Shown piece by piece: positions 54,251 to 64,000 of a stretch of 64,000 bases of DNA. The stretch lies in the NCBI GenBank assembly GCA_030765045.1, contig CM060968.1:108589404-108653403 (forward strand), in the 5' to 3' direction. Position 1 is the first letter of the stretch, and the number at the start of each line of letters is the position of its first letter. The translations under genes and the position numbers were made by a program. Source of the stretch: Tenodera sinensis. Lineage: Eukaryota; Arthropoda; Insecta; Mantodea; Mantidae. The notes under the pieces were generated by a model, which had not been told where the DNA came from, made no database searches, and worked only from the letters and a program-made list of their open reading frames with translations.

Positions 54251-57200
54251 TACTGTGGCAACACTGCATCCTCACTGGATTATTTCCAAGGCTGATTGGG
54301 GGAAATTTCGCTCTCTCATTCACCTTAGCGACAATGGTTATACCAATATTGATGAAATGGTGGAATATTTTACATGTTCTATCTTGCTCGCAGCAGATTC
54401 TAGCATTCCTCGAAGTCCTTCGTCGCCTCGGCACGCTCCTGTACCCTGGTGGTCCGAGGAATGCTATTTGGCTATCAAAGCACGCAAACGCGCTCTGAGG
54501 CTTTTTAGTTTACACCCTACTGAAGAGAACTTTGTCGCTTTTAAACGTTCTCGTGCCAGGGCACGTTTCGTGCTTCGCAGCGCAAAACGCAGATCCTGGG
54601 AAACCTACATCTCTTCCCTATCACGTCACACTTCGCCACAAAGGGTTTGGACTGCTGTTCGGCGCATGTACGGCAAGTATCGCCGGACAACGATCCCCGG
54701 TCTTGCCGTGCAGGGCTCTATTTATACCTCTGAGCAGGACATCGCTGACGCCCTTGCCGACTCGTTTGCTGCTGTTAGCCAGACCCAAAGTTACAATACT
54801 GCCTTTCTACCGATTAAGGAATCTGCGGAGCGGATAGTCCTCGATTTTAACAGCGACTGTAGCGAACCGTACAACGCCCCTTTTACAGAAGCGGAGCTGG
54901 CGCATGCATTGTCTCTCGCCAAGGACTCCTCTCCTGGTCCGGATGATATCCATCGCCAAATGCTACTTCATCTTCCACCTAAGGCTCTCTCCTTTCTGCT
55001 GGACATTTACAACCGTATCTGGCTTCAGCAGGTTTTCCCGTCTTCCTGGCGCGAGGGTATTGTCATCCCGATTCCTCGGCCCGGAAAAGACCGAACACTT
55101 TCCTCTAGCTACCGCCCTATATGCCTAACGAGCGTTGTTTGTAAGATCTTGGAACGAATGATTAACACTCGCTTAGTGTGGTGGCTAGAAAAGAATAACT
55201 TGCTGAATAACGTTCAGTGTGGTTTTCGTCGCCATCTTTGGATCATCGACAATCTGGCACGCATGGAAGTCTACATACAAAATGCCTTTCTTCTGAAGCA
55301 GCATGTCGTGGGTGTCTTCTTCGACCTGCAGAAGGCCTACGACACCACCTGGCGCTATGGTATCTTGCGCACTCTGCACGGCTACGGTTTACGAAGTCAT
55401 TTAGCGATCTTCCTTTTAAATTTTTTAAAACTACGCCGTTTTCGTGTCCGGATTGGCAATACACTATCTCACGAGAGGATCCAGGAGAATGGTGTACCCC
55501 AGGGGTCGATTCTCAATGTCACGCTGTTTGCCGTTGCCATCAACGGCATCGCTAGCGTTGTTCGTGGCGGAATATCGATGTCACTGTATGTTGACGACTT
55601 TGCCATCTACTACCGCTCGTATAATCTGGAGCACATCGTGCGTCAACTGCAGCTAACCATAAGGTCCATCGCCGAGTGGTCACTTCGTACCGACTTTGAG
55701 TTTTCACCCACGAAAACGCAGTGTGTGCACTTCCATCGACTTCGTGGTGTACACCCTCCACCCGACCTTGATCTGTGTGGCACACGTTTACCGTTTGTTC
55801 CGCACCTTAAGTTCCTGGGCCTTCACCTCGACAGCACACTCAAATGGGAGCACCATATTCGCCAGCTTCGTGCTTCGTGGGATGGTTCACTTCGGGTACT
55901 CAGGGTTTTGTCTGGGGCATGTTGGGGTGGCGATCGCACAGTTATGTTGAGGTTGTATCGCTCACTGGTCCGCTCAAAATTGGATTACGGCTGTTTTATT
56001 TATGGCGCGGCGTCCGCCTCTAAACTTCGCCTTTTAAACACAGTACATAATGCTGGTATCCGTCTTGCCACTGGGGCTTTCCGCACTAGTCGAGTCGAGT
56101 GTCTCTACGCTGATTCCGGGGAGCCGCCACTCTCGGTACGTCGCTCGTATATGCTCTGCTCTTATGTAGCAAGGTTAGCGGCTCACCCAGGTCATACTTC
56201 TTTTAACCCTGTTCTGCGTCCGGAACTGGTTCATCGTTATATGCAGAAAAGCACCATCTCTCGCCCAAGCGGTATTCGGTTTCGTGAATTGCTCGCCGCG
56301 CATGACCTCCGAATGCCTGCCGTAGAGCGTTTTACTCTTGGCCGCTATCCTCCTTGGAAACTCCAACGTGCCCGTTTCGATCTAGAGCTTTCTCGCTGTG
56401 CCAAGGTAGCCACCCCTCAATCGGTGTTTCGACAACTGTTCGCCGAAACCCTGGGACGTTACCGGAATTACATTCCGGTATTTACTGATGGATCCCAGGT
56501 GAGGGGTACTACAGGTTGTAGTTTTGTGTATAATGGTGCGGTTCACCAGTACCGTCTTCCGGACAATAGCTCCGCTTTTACTGCCGAGCTTTTTGCCATA
56601 TTTTATTTCCTGCTGTTTATATCCGGTTCAGTCCCTGGAAGCTTTATAGTCTGTTGTGACTCTCTTAGCGCTCTTCAGGCGCTGCAACGGTTTGTCGTCA
56701 GCTCGGCATTGCTTATTAAAATTCAGACACTCGTATCTCAGTTACTTTCACGCGGATACCAGCTCGATTTTACCTGGACCCCAGGCCACGTGGGAATCCC
56801 CGGCAACGAGGAGGCGGATGCGGCCGCCAAGTCGGCATGCCGCCTGCCGGAATTCTCAACCCGTACTATGCCTTATACAGATGTGCGACGTTATTTCCAT
56901 CGGCATCTTCTAACTGTATGGCAGCAATCATGGGAAACGTTGACTGGCACTCAATTGCGGAAAATTAAGGACAGCGTACAACCCTGGGTGACGTCCTGTA
57001 GGGATTCCAGGCGGGAAGAAGTCATTCTCACCCGCCTGAGGATAGGTCACACGCGAGCCACTCACGGACACCTCCTGCGTGGGGACGAAGAGCCTGTATG
57101 TCCGAGGTGCGGCGTCCAACTTTCTGTGGCTCATGTCCTCGTAGATTGTCCGCAATACGATTGTGAGCGCCAGTCCATTGGCCTGGGGCGAACAATTGGT

Positions 57201-57490
57201 TCCATTTTGGGCGACGATCCAGATTCTGTCTCTAAGGCGCTGCGTTTCGTTGCCCATATTGGGTTCGCTAAACAAGTCTGACTTGTATTCACGTTTTACG
57301 CAGTTTTTAGCTTTTCAGATTACCTTAATGGTATTTTTTAACCGCTTAGTGTTTTATAAAGCCTGAGTTGTTGATTCATTTTAAAGTTTTAGCCGTGAGA
57401 GTTTTTTATATTTAGCGTTTTATTTAGAATTTTCTTTGTGTAGCATTTTAGTCTTATTTTAATACTTGAGTTTTAGTTTTGTTTTATTAC

Positions 57491-57521
57491 GGGCCCAAAT
57501 GACCTTGTTGTCGACGGGCCC
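57491..57521 (+). other. LINE 3'-terminal stem-loop (B13 example)
   Basis: A 31-nt element with GGGCCC at both ends and the loop word AATGACCT. Equivalent hairpins end every LINE-B copy, and a variant with stem GGGCGCT/AGCGCCC ends LINE-A (A3 at 37455-37485). It probably marks the RNA for its own RT (inference). Confidence 0.8.
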
Positions 57522-57544
57522 TTAAATTTAACACTCCACTCCAC

Positions 57545-57560
57545 TCCTACTTCCGCCTCA
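57545..57560 (+). repeat. target-site duplication of B13, right copy
   Basis: TCCTACTTCCGCCTCA, matching 51459-51474. Confidence 0.93.
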
Positions 57561-57623
57561 TTTCGAAACGAAACAGCAGTGTGTGGCAGTGTGTTTGTGT
57601 TATCCACGTGTTATCTAGAAAGC

Positions 57624-57909
57624 ATGGCTGAAATCGCTAAAAGAAGAAAGAGCCCAAATATGACGGCAGCAGAGAAGATTAGTTTCGTAGAACTAATACG
57701 AAATCATTTTCACATAATTGAGAATAAAAGAACGGATGGTGTCACCAAACACAAGAAGAAGGAGGAGTGGAAGAAAATAGCCTCCGAGTTCAACTCGCTG
57801 GGTTTGGGAGTTAACAGAGATGAAAATAATTTACGCTGCACGTGGGACAACATGAAAAAGGCGGCAAGAAAGGCATCGTCGGAAGAACGGCTGCAAAGGA
57901 TTACGACAG
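57624..57909 (+). CDS. Harbinger Myb/SANT-like protein, exon 1
   Basis: The ATG at 57624 opens MAEIAKRRKSPNMT. Residues about 12-90 form a Myb/SANT-like domain of the kind found in proteins that partner HARBI1 transposases (family knowledge): helices around FVELIRNHF, KKEEWKKIASEFNS and LRCTWDNMKKAARK, with spaced tryptophans. The exon ends ACGACAG followed by a donor GTAAGAG (57910), in phase 1. In known pairs this protein binds the transposon ends and carries the transposase into the nucleus. The first exon is 63 bp downstream of the B13 insertion, so its promoter may be displaced. Confidence 0.85.
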
Positions 57910-59247
57910 GTAAGAGAATTTTCTTTTTGTGATATTTCATAGATTCATGGTGTATATGTTATACCCAACTTTTGCAACTTGGGATAACGTAGCTTATTGA
58001 ACAAAACACTTCCAATAGATGGTAATTATTCTTTATTTATGCCAACAAGCTTACTGCTGGCTAGTGCATTGAACTTTTCAGTCCTGATTCCACCTTTAAA
58101 CTTTCACCAATGTATATTATCTGCAAGTTGAAAAAATTTTCAAATAGACATGCACCAGCCACACAGGGGAGCACATATAGTTTTCAATGTAATTTGTAAA
58201 GTTCTGGAATTATATTTTGTTGATAACATTCTTGGAATCTTTCCTCACCGCACTTTAAGCTGCTGTAGTATGAGCTCTGTTTCATTTTGAGAATAAAGAT
58301 TGTTCTGGTATAGCCAATAAATGAACCCTGCAGCACAGGGTTTTTTCTGTTTGCACTATTGGCACTCATTGCTATCATAGGATGAAGCGGAGGCAACTAT
58401 GCAACATCTTTAAAATAACTTCAAGCTTTATTTATCAACTTTATGAAAGGAGGTACTGAATCTGGTCCCTGTTGCTGTTAGGAAATTATTCATCACTCAA
58501 CGCAGTTCGCATTGAGAAATGCTATCAATTTTCTGGTGATTATTTTGCTTTAATTCATCTATCATGTGCGATTTATCTTGTGCACTTCATCTTGTGCACT
58601 TCATGTTCTAATTTACCCGAGAGATAGAAATCGCTTTCAATTGCTCTCATCGAAATTTTGACCCGCTCAACTGTATTAGAGTCCTGTTAAAAATCACGTT
58701 GTCCATGATTTTGGTTATTTAGCAAAAGCTATGCAGCATAACAACGTGCATTAAAAAAAAAACTCATCCCAGTTTCTTGGACTGAATATTTCCTATGGCC
58801 TGAAATTTATTATGAAGTGTATAGATTGTTGTAATGTGGAACTTTTACACCCAGAAAACCTTTTGCAAGTTGTACTTTAATTTAACGAGCTGAGTTAGCA
58901 CAGAATCGGAAATCATAAATACATACTGCTACGCTTATACAAGCCATAATATACTTTGTGACTATGGGACAAAATAATAAATAAGTGAGCAATACCATGA
59001 TCATTGTCAAGTCATACTGTAGAGCCTGAGCAGAGCAGAGCTGCAACAGTAGCGTGACTTTGATGAAAGTAGCAGTGCAGAATAATGTGTCACCTTGCCG
59101 AGTGAAAAAACATTGTGCAGCTGGTTCTTAGTTCATTAGCTATCTCATGTGTGTAATGGAAATATTATGGAAAATTAAATCACTGCTTTATACTGTTTAT
59201 GGCTCTGCAAATTGAGTAGATTGTAAATTCTGTAATGTATGTTTCAG
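57910..59247 (+). other. intron of the Myb/SANT-like gene
   Basis: GTAAGAG donor and TATGTTTCAG acceptor, 1338 bp, AT-rich. No gene or insertion recognised inside. Confidence 0.75.
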
Positions 59248-59975
59248 GTGGAGGGCCACCGAAGAAAATGAGGACTGACGAAGTGCTGGATACAGTACTA
59301 GGCATGCTGCGCGACGTCGTTGGGGGCCTACACAACCCATACGATGGTGATAGTGAGGTCACCATTGGGGAGGTGCAGGTGTCAGCAATGGCTCAACCAC
59401 TTGAAGCACCAGCAGAGGAAACAGAGGAAGCAGAGGAAACAGACTGGAGTCAATACAGTGTCTCCATGTTGAGAACCCCAGTACATCCAGCACTGACAAA
59501 TTATGATGAGCTGCTAGATATAACTGAGGCTCCTTGCATCTCCAGTGCTGCTCCCACCTCCAGTGCCGCTCCCACCTCCAGTGCCCCTCCCACCCCCAGT
59601 GCTGCTCCCACCTCCAGTGCCGCTCCCACCTCCAGTGCCCCTCCCACCCCCAGTGCTGCTCCCACCTCCAGTGCCGCTCCCACCCCCAGTGCTGCTCCCA
59701 CATTTACTCCGGTTGCAACAAGCTGGTCTGGACGAAGGAGACCTTCCTTAGGGAGGCAACAGAATGGCTTGGAGCAGCTTTACCAAGCCAGAAGAGAGGC
59801 AGCGGTCGCTGCTCAAAGGGAAGCCACGGAGGAGCATCTGTGGAGGCGGGAGGAGCATCTGTGGAGGCAGGAAGAACATTTGTGGAAGCGGGAGCTCCAC
59901 AAATCATTGCTTCAGCAGAAGCAGCTTAAACAAGAGCTGCTAAAGGAACAATTAAAACGGCAAAGAAGTGAGTGA
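59248..59975 (+). CDS. Harbinger Myb/SANT-like protein, exon 2
   Basis: Joined to exon 1 in phase it continues TTGGGPPKKMRTDEVLD. The full protein would be about 337 residues. A helical block (DTVLGMLRDVVGGLH) and an acidic stretch (EAPAEETEEAEETDW) are followed by an Ala/Pro/Ser/Thr repeat (SSAAPT units, 59541-59700). A C-terminal coiled coil rich in EEHLWRREEHLW and KQLKQELLKEQLK ends at the TGA at 59973. The coiled coil may mediate dimers or transposase contact. GTGAGT occurs just before the stop, so a further exon cannot be excluded. Confidence 0.8.
59541..59700 (+). repeat. 18-bp coding minisatellite
   Basis: About nine units of CCCACCTCCAGTGCYGCT type, in frame, encoding repeats of Ser-Ala-Ala-Pro-Thr-Ser or close variants. 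The antisense frames through it are artefacts. Confidence 0.9.
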
Positions 59976-62058
59976 TACGTGTGTGTGCCTAATGCTCAGA
60001 ATTGGACAATACAATCATACTTCTTCTTGCTTCCCAATATTTATAGAATTTCACATACAATGAGGTTATCAATGTAATCATGAATGTAAAAGCTAAACCT
60101 TAAAATACAATGGAAAAATTGCAGAAGTTGTGGAGTTCAACTTTTTATTCTTTGCATGCTGTCAACTTACACATAGCATGGCAGTGTGCAATGCTAGATG
60201 ACTTAAAAAGCCAAGTACTTCCTTAAGTAGGGGAAGCTAACTTCAACCCTTTACAAAGTGGGTAAAAATAAATTAAAGCATGTTTGATTAGAATTTGTTT
60301 ATTCAACTACAATAATATATGACAAAAACCTTATAAATGTGGTGAACTTAGTTACATATAACACCATTTTAATGCTAAACCAATCCAGTTCACATACTTT
60401 CCAGAAGATGGCAGCCGCCTAACTATAAAATATAGCCCCTCACCATCTTGCCCACCCTGTCTTGCCCATCGTCCTCTACGTGATTTAACTAATCCTTTGC
60501 AAACCCTTAAACTATTTAAAATGGAATAACTGCATGTGTTCTTAAGTATATTTACAAACTGTATAGCATCTTCCCTTTCCGAGTTCTCAATTCTGTGACA
60601 GGAAAATGTTTGGATGATGCAAAATGCTGCTTCAATTTGTCGGAGGTAAGGAAAAGAAAGAGGGAGCTTTACCTATTACAGATATTATCCACAAAATGTT
60701 TAGGATATTGAAATATGAATAGTTCTGTTTCAAAGTGCAAAACCTTAGGTGAACAAATTATAATGCTGCCAGTGATATGCATGTAATTCCAGTAGTTTCA
60801 TCCAATGCACTGGTTCTGAAGGTAAGCTTCTTGAATGTCATTGTCGAATCAGACTGCAAAAAAGAAATAAACATTTTAGTACAATGCAATCAGATGCCCC
60901 CCAACTGTGGCAATGCCAATCATGCACAGGCGAAATGCCGTGCACCCATTATGTTTTAAATAAAGAACCATATATCATAACATAATTGTGCTCATAAAAA
61001 GTGTGCAGTAAAATAACTTAACAAATTTAATTGGAGAAGTTGAGTATAGGCTTTAGGCGTAATGGTGTGAGTTCTGCCCTTTCTTAAAGCACTTGTAAAT
61101 TTCATTAAGAATAACGTGGCAGTCAAAGCCGTCGATTTTCAAGAATTGTTTTTGCTTGCTTCCCGATTTCTGTGGAGTTTTCCAACCTCTCTTTAAAATT
61201 TTCCGAACAGTAGGTCTGCTTAATTTGAATATTTTTGCAATTTTTGAAATAGGTTCCTTGCTTAACTTTTTCTTGCACACATATTCATACACATTTTGAA
61301 GCAAAATCTGTGATTGCTTTGAAGTCGTGCAGCGGACTTCTTACACTTACTTCGTGCACAACAGGGCATTTCACTGTGTTGCACTTGGGGTTCATTTGCA
61401 TTCTAGCCGTCATTCATTGCAGAGCATGAGGAACAAGGTATTTAATGCGGTCTGGATGAAAATCACTTAGGTCAACGGATTCATTTGGTGCAGAAGGTGA
61501 AACATCTTGCCATGATCTCCACATTTTGTTATGAGGCAATATTTACCTACACTAAATTTAAACTGCAGTCACTAGAAGCTGTACACTTTACGCAGAATTC
61601 AAACAACCACTCAATACTAAGGTTTTTTCTGCAGTAGATCAAGCTATTGGCAACATGGGAGAGCCCTCATGTTTAACATATGCTTTTGAGGCTTGCACAA
61701 ATTGCTGGGGAAGTGGTAAAACCTTCACATCAGGGGCAGAAAAAGGTAACTTTGGAGGGAACTGGAAAGCCGACTTTCGCAGGAACTATAAGTGCATTTA
61801 TGGATCTCGGAAGTAGAAAATACTCAACTTCATCTCATATATTCAGACTCTTCCTCATTCTCCAATGATGCACTTACCACATTTGTATCACAGTATACTA
61901 TTGCATTTGTACACACAACTGAAGGATATAGCAAATTAAAATGTGTTATGTGGATTTCTACAGGGCTACAATCAGCTAAAATATTTTCTGCACCAGATTA
62001 AAGAAGGTAACTATAACAAAAACCTATGAAATTTCAGACTGCCAATATAAATTCTAGC
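59976..62058. other. region between the convergent Harbinger genes
   Basis: AT-rich, about 2.1 kb. The only coding trace is the helix-turn-helix fragment at 61053-61304 (minus). Polyadenylation-type AATAAA words occur (about 60959) but no signal could be assigned. Otherwise nothing recognised. Confidence 0.6.
61053..61304 (-). pseudogene. possible helix-turn-helix transposase fragment
   Basis: An 83-codon frame with a probable helix-turn-helix (ISKIAKIFKLSRPTVRKILK) followed by QFLKIDGFDCHVILNEIYK. This order resembles the N-terminal part of some DDE transposases of the Tc1/mariner supergroup (weak, from memory of the pattern). No catalytic domain follows on the same strand. It may be a decayed separate insertion within Harbinger or chance. 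Confidence 0.35.
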
Positions 62059-62648
62059 TCACCTTCTAAAATAGTTCTCTATAAGCACGTGTCCAACAGC
62101 ATCATGACGCCCTCTAGCTGACTGAGCTGCAGGCTCCATTTCTCCCTCAGCAAGCAATGCTTCCCATGGTATCGGCAGTTGTAGCTGTGGATCATCTGGG
62201 GGCATTTGTTCCCCAACGTGCCTTAAAATATTGTGGGGTACAGCTGTTGCTGTGATAATTGGAAATATATTTTCCAGCTTCAGGTTCATTCCCAGTGCAA
62301 GAACGGGGAATCTCCTTTTCCAGCAACCAAAAAGTCTCTCCACTACATTTCTGGAGCGAATTTGTGCTTCATTATAAAGGTTTTCCTGCGGAGACTGTGT
62401 TACATTTAGGGGAGTCATGATGTATGACCTGCAGGGATATCCTGCATCCGCCAACAGCACAGAATTCCCATATGCACCCTGTTCAAAATGTGCTCTTTGT
62501 GTACAGTTATTAAAAATGGTACTGTCATGTGTGTTGCCAGGCCACCGTGCTACAATATCTGCAAATTCCATGTTGGCTGTGCAGATGACCTGGACATTCA
62601 AGGAAAAGTAGCCTTTTCTATTCCGATACCGTTCGGCATCATCACCTC
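62059..62648 (-). CDS. Harbinger transposase (HARBI1-like), 3' exon
   Basis: The acceptor TTTCTTTAAAG precedes 62648; the exon continues GGDDAERYRNRKGYFSLNVQ, the block that follows the first catalytic Asp in HARBI1-type nucleases. It has WPGNTHDSTIFNN, the second catalytic Asp in LLADAGYPCRSYIMTP, and the Glu in RNVVERLFGCWKRRF, completing the DDE triad with the upstream exon. The stop is TGA at 62059, after LIENYFRR. No stop or frameshift is present. It would cut and paste the element at TWA sites together with the Myb/SANT-like protein. Confidence 0.85.
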
Positions 62649-63756
62649 CTTTAAAGAAAAGAAAAATCAATAAAAAGATTAAAATGCAGTCAATTTTTTT
62701 TTGCGCAAAGCCAAAGAGATGCCTCAGCCAAATTAAATGCTATCTTCAAAATGTAATGCAATGTATAAGCTTCTGCCCTTATCATCTTATTAAAAACAAA
62801 ATAGAGCTAGATTAAATAGAAAAGTGGGTCGATTAATAACACTAATCAACACTCTTTTTTTAAATCACCTAGAACATGTTTCAGAGGCCAGTTTTCTCCA
62901 TTATCAACTGAACTTGCTTGTAGACGTTGGTCCTTCTGTAGACTGCTCTGGCGGTGATTTAAGAGCTTTTACAATTTGTCCTTCTATATTCAATTGAATA
63001 TTCATATTGAAAACTCTTGTATTTGTTCTCCCAGATGTTCCAGGAAATTTAAAAAAGTGAGTGTTCTTTAATGGATCCATTTTTCTATTTTAATGTGATT
63101 CCAACAACAACACTGGCATCAGTTTCCAGGCTTTAAATTTTATACCATCTAAACATATTAGTCTTGAGCTCCTTCAACACCAGTCTTATAGAACGTTGAA
63201 CTACTATGGTTTAGGTAAACAGGGAGAACACCCTTTTCCGGCTCACACATACAGTTTTTAATGCAATACTGGCCTATACTACCTGACAAATTGCTTTTAT
63301 TCATAATAAACCTGTACATGAACCTTAAATTTAGTTTTATAAACAAAACTAGTAACTTATGTTATAGTTGGAAAAAAGTATCAGCATTACTGAATAGAGA
63401 TATGCAGCATACTTTAAGTTCGTAAAAATTTGATGAGATCATATGTATGCTTAAAGTAAGTACACCAAAGTGCTGTCTTTATTTCAAGGTTTGTTCTTCC
63501 TGTTTGCAGCTAAACCTAGTCTACAAGGAATATTAATATCTCTGCAGATGATGTATGTGTTTTCTGCAGCTAAATTCATGTACGTAGTAAATGCATAAAT
63601 TGTTCTGAGGAGGTAATACTTTTTGCTGGGGTGCTCTTCCCCCCCCCCCCCCCCCCCCCAAGAACATCTACTTAAAAACTAGTAGTTTTCATCTGGCATG
63701 TTCATAGTCCATACAAATACAGTAGTATAAAATGCATACAAAGTTCTGAAACTTAC
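62649..63756 (-). other. intron of the transposase gene
   Basis: Minus-strand donor GTAAGT (63756) and acceptor TTTAAAG (62649), 1108 bp, phase 1 on both sides. AT-rich; holds a 21-C tract. No gene seen. Confidence 0.75.
63639..63659 (+). repeat. poly-C tract (21 C)
   Basis: Uninterrupted C run within the transposase intron; the length may be an assembly or sequencing estimate. Confidence 0.9.
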
Positions 63757-64000
63757 CAGTAGTTTTCATTTTTATATGTGTGCAATCCAATGCGCCTATT
63801 GCCTTTGGAAATCTTGCAATTTCATAAAATTGCAACTGACGCTGTTGGATGCTTTCTGCATCGGTGGGCATTCTTATGTGGTGTGTGCGAAGTCTAGCTA
63901 ATGCACAGCTGACTCTGTGCACAATTCTGTGAGCTGTGGATTTGCTCACACCACCATAATCTGCAATGGCTAGCTGCCCACTACCAGTGGCATAATATCT
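63757..64000 (-). CDS. Harbinger transposase (HARBI1-like), upstream exon, cut by the window edge
   Basis: Read from the edge, the minus strand gives RYYATGSGQLAIADYGGVSK, the helix-turn-helix block (LRFYATG-like) typical of HARBI1 proteins, then STAHRIVHRVSCALARLR and FPKAIGALDCTHIKMKTT, where the Asp of ALDCTHI is the first catalytic residue. The exon ends ACTACTG before the donor GTAAGT at 63756, and joins in phase to GGDDAERYRN. The protein start lies outside the window. Confidence 0.85.

Larger units (their letters stand above)
53346..57281 (+). pseudogene. B13 ORF2, endonuclease-RT-RNase H-CCHC, interrupted only by the SINE
   Basis: M1 at 53346; removing the SINE and one duplication copy (249 bp) leaves 1228 codons without a stop. 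Endonuclease: Asn7 (QWN), Glu34 (LQETHL), Asp132 (GDLNAKNTLW) and Asp207-His208 (SDHYPI). The SINE enters after FGSDHYPINIHLYHTH and brings a stop near 54030. RT: SSYRPICLTSV, FFDLQKAYDTTW, NGVPQGS and YVDD at 55587-55598. RNase H: FTDGSQ, TAELFAI, CCDSLSAL and HVGIPGNEEADAAAK. The terminal knuckle is CPRCGVQLSVAHVLVDC. All catalytic motifs are intact, so this ORF2 was probably functional until the SINE landed. Confidence 0.92.
51475..57544 (+). mobile_element. B13, full-length LINE-B inside Harbinger
   Basis: 5'UTR (51475-52165) starting CCCGGGGCCCCGAGCC, ORF1, ORF2, 3'UTR (57282-57490), hairpin and a CACTCCACTCCAC tail, with a 16-bp duplication on both sides. Same subfamily as B7. ORF1 has one 8-bp deletion and ORF2 is open except for the SINE. 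It looks like one of the youngest LINE copies here. Confidence 0.93.
51246..64000. mobile_element. PIF/Harbinger DNA transposon (left end to window edge)
   Basis: The left terminus GGGCCGGTTTCACCAAC follows a TAA, as expected for the 3-bp TWA target of this superfamily. Inside are a spliced Myb/SANT-like gene (plus) and a spliced HARBI1-like transposase (minus), convergent. LINE B13 is inserted between the terminus and the first gene. The right terminus is outside the window. Base composition is AT-rich compared with the LINE-B copies. Confidence 0.88.

Noticed and set aside
59359..59751. Trp/Glu-, Gly/Ala- or Pro/Leu-rich frames across the 18-bp minisatellite
   Set aside because: They are other frames of the repeat in exon 2; splicing and the Myb/SANT-like domain support only the plus frame at 59248-59975.
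60777..60959. A 60-codon ORF with several cysteines between the Harbinger genes
   Set aside because: It has no recognisable motif and no support from splice sites or neighbours; length is within chance for AT-rich DNA.

Overview
The window is a eukaryotic transposon graveyard, almost certainly from an arthropod. There is no operon structure or bacterial-type gene. Nearly every base belongs to non-LTR retrotransposons (LINEs) encoding an AP-endonuclease, a reverse transcriptase (RT) and RNase H, or to an R1-like LINE, a short LTR retrotransposon primed by tRNA-Leu, a tRNA-derived SINE, a PIF/Harbinger DNA transposon with spliced genes, and a 73-bp satellite. I recognise no ordinary host gene. 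I cannot name the species: the families fit an insect or chelicerate, and that is inference. Element names below are mine.

Layout. LINE-A copy A1 (minus) fills 1-4947. Two 5'-truncated LINE-B copies (plus: B1 4948-5545, B2 5546-8520) lead into satellite array 1 (8521-9038) and a LINE-B 5'UTR fragment (B3, 9039-9709). An AT-rich R1-like LINE-C (plus, 9710-25966) follows. It is split by B4 (minus, 13229-21760), which is split by full-length B5 (minus, 14225-20337); LINE-C is also split by an LTR element (22546-25580). To its right is B6 (minus, 25967-26340 plus 32207-33635), split by full-length B7 (26341-32206). Satellite array 2 (33636-35150) follows. From 35151 to the right edge each minus-strand element stops exactly where the 3' tail of the next begins: B8, B9 (holding a 195-bp LINE-A scrap, A3), B10, B11, B12, A2. 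A2 is interrupted at a TAA by a Harbinger transposon (51246 to beyond 64000). Harbinger carries full-length LINE B13 (plus, 51475-57544, 16-bp target duplication), and B13 carries a SINE (54002-54237, 13-bp duplication).

How the parts work. LINE-A and LINE-B have the same plan: 5'UTR; ORF1, an RNA-binding protein with three CCHC knuckles; ORF2 with endonuclease, RT, RNase H and a C-terminal CCHC; then a 3'UTR ending in a 31-nt stem-loop and a simple-repeat tail. They would move by target-primed reverse transcription. Most copies carry only one to a few disabling lesions, so the pile-up looks recent. Harbinger contributes a Myb/SANT-like DNA-binding protein (two exons, plus) and a HARBI1-like DDE transposase (minus, 5' end outside the window), arranged tail to tail.

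Most notable observations: two different LINE-B elements inserted, within about 1 bp, at the same codons of ORF1 of other LINE-B copies; an ORF1-only LINE-B derivative whose ORF1 was open until another copy landed in it; a 3'-terminal hairpin with a compensatory base-pair change between families; clustered LINE-B junctions in the satellite; and a nesting chain up to nine levels deep.
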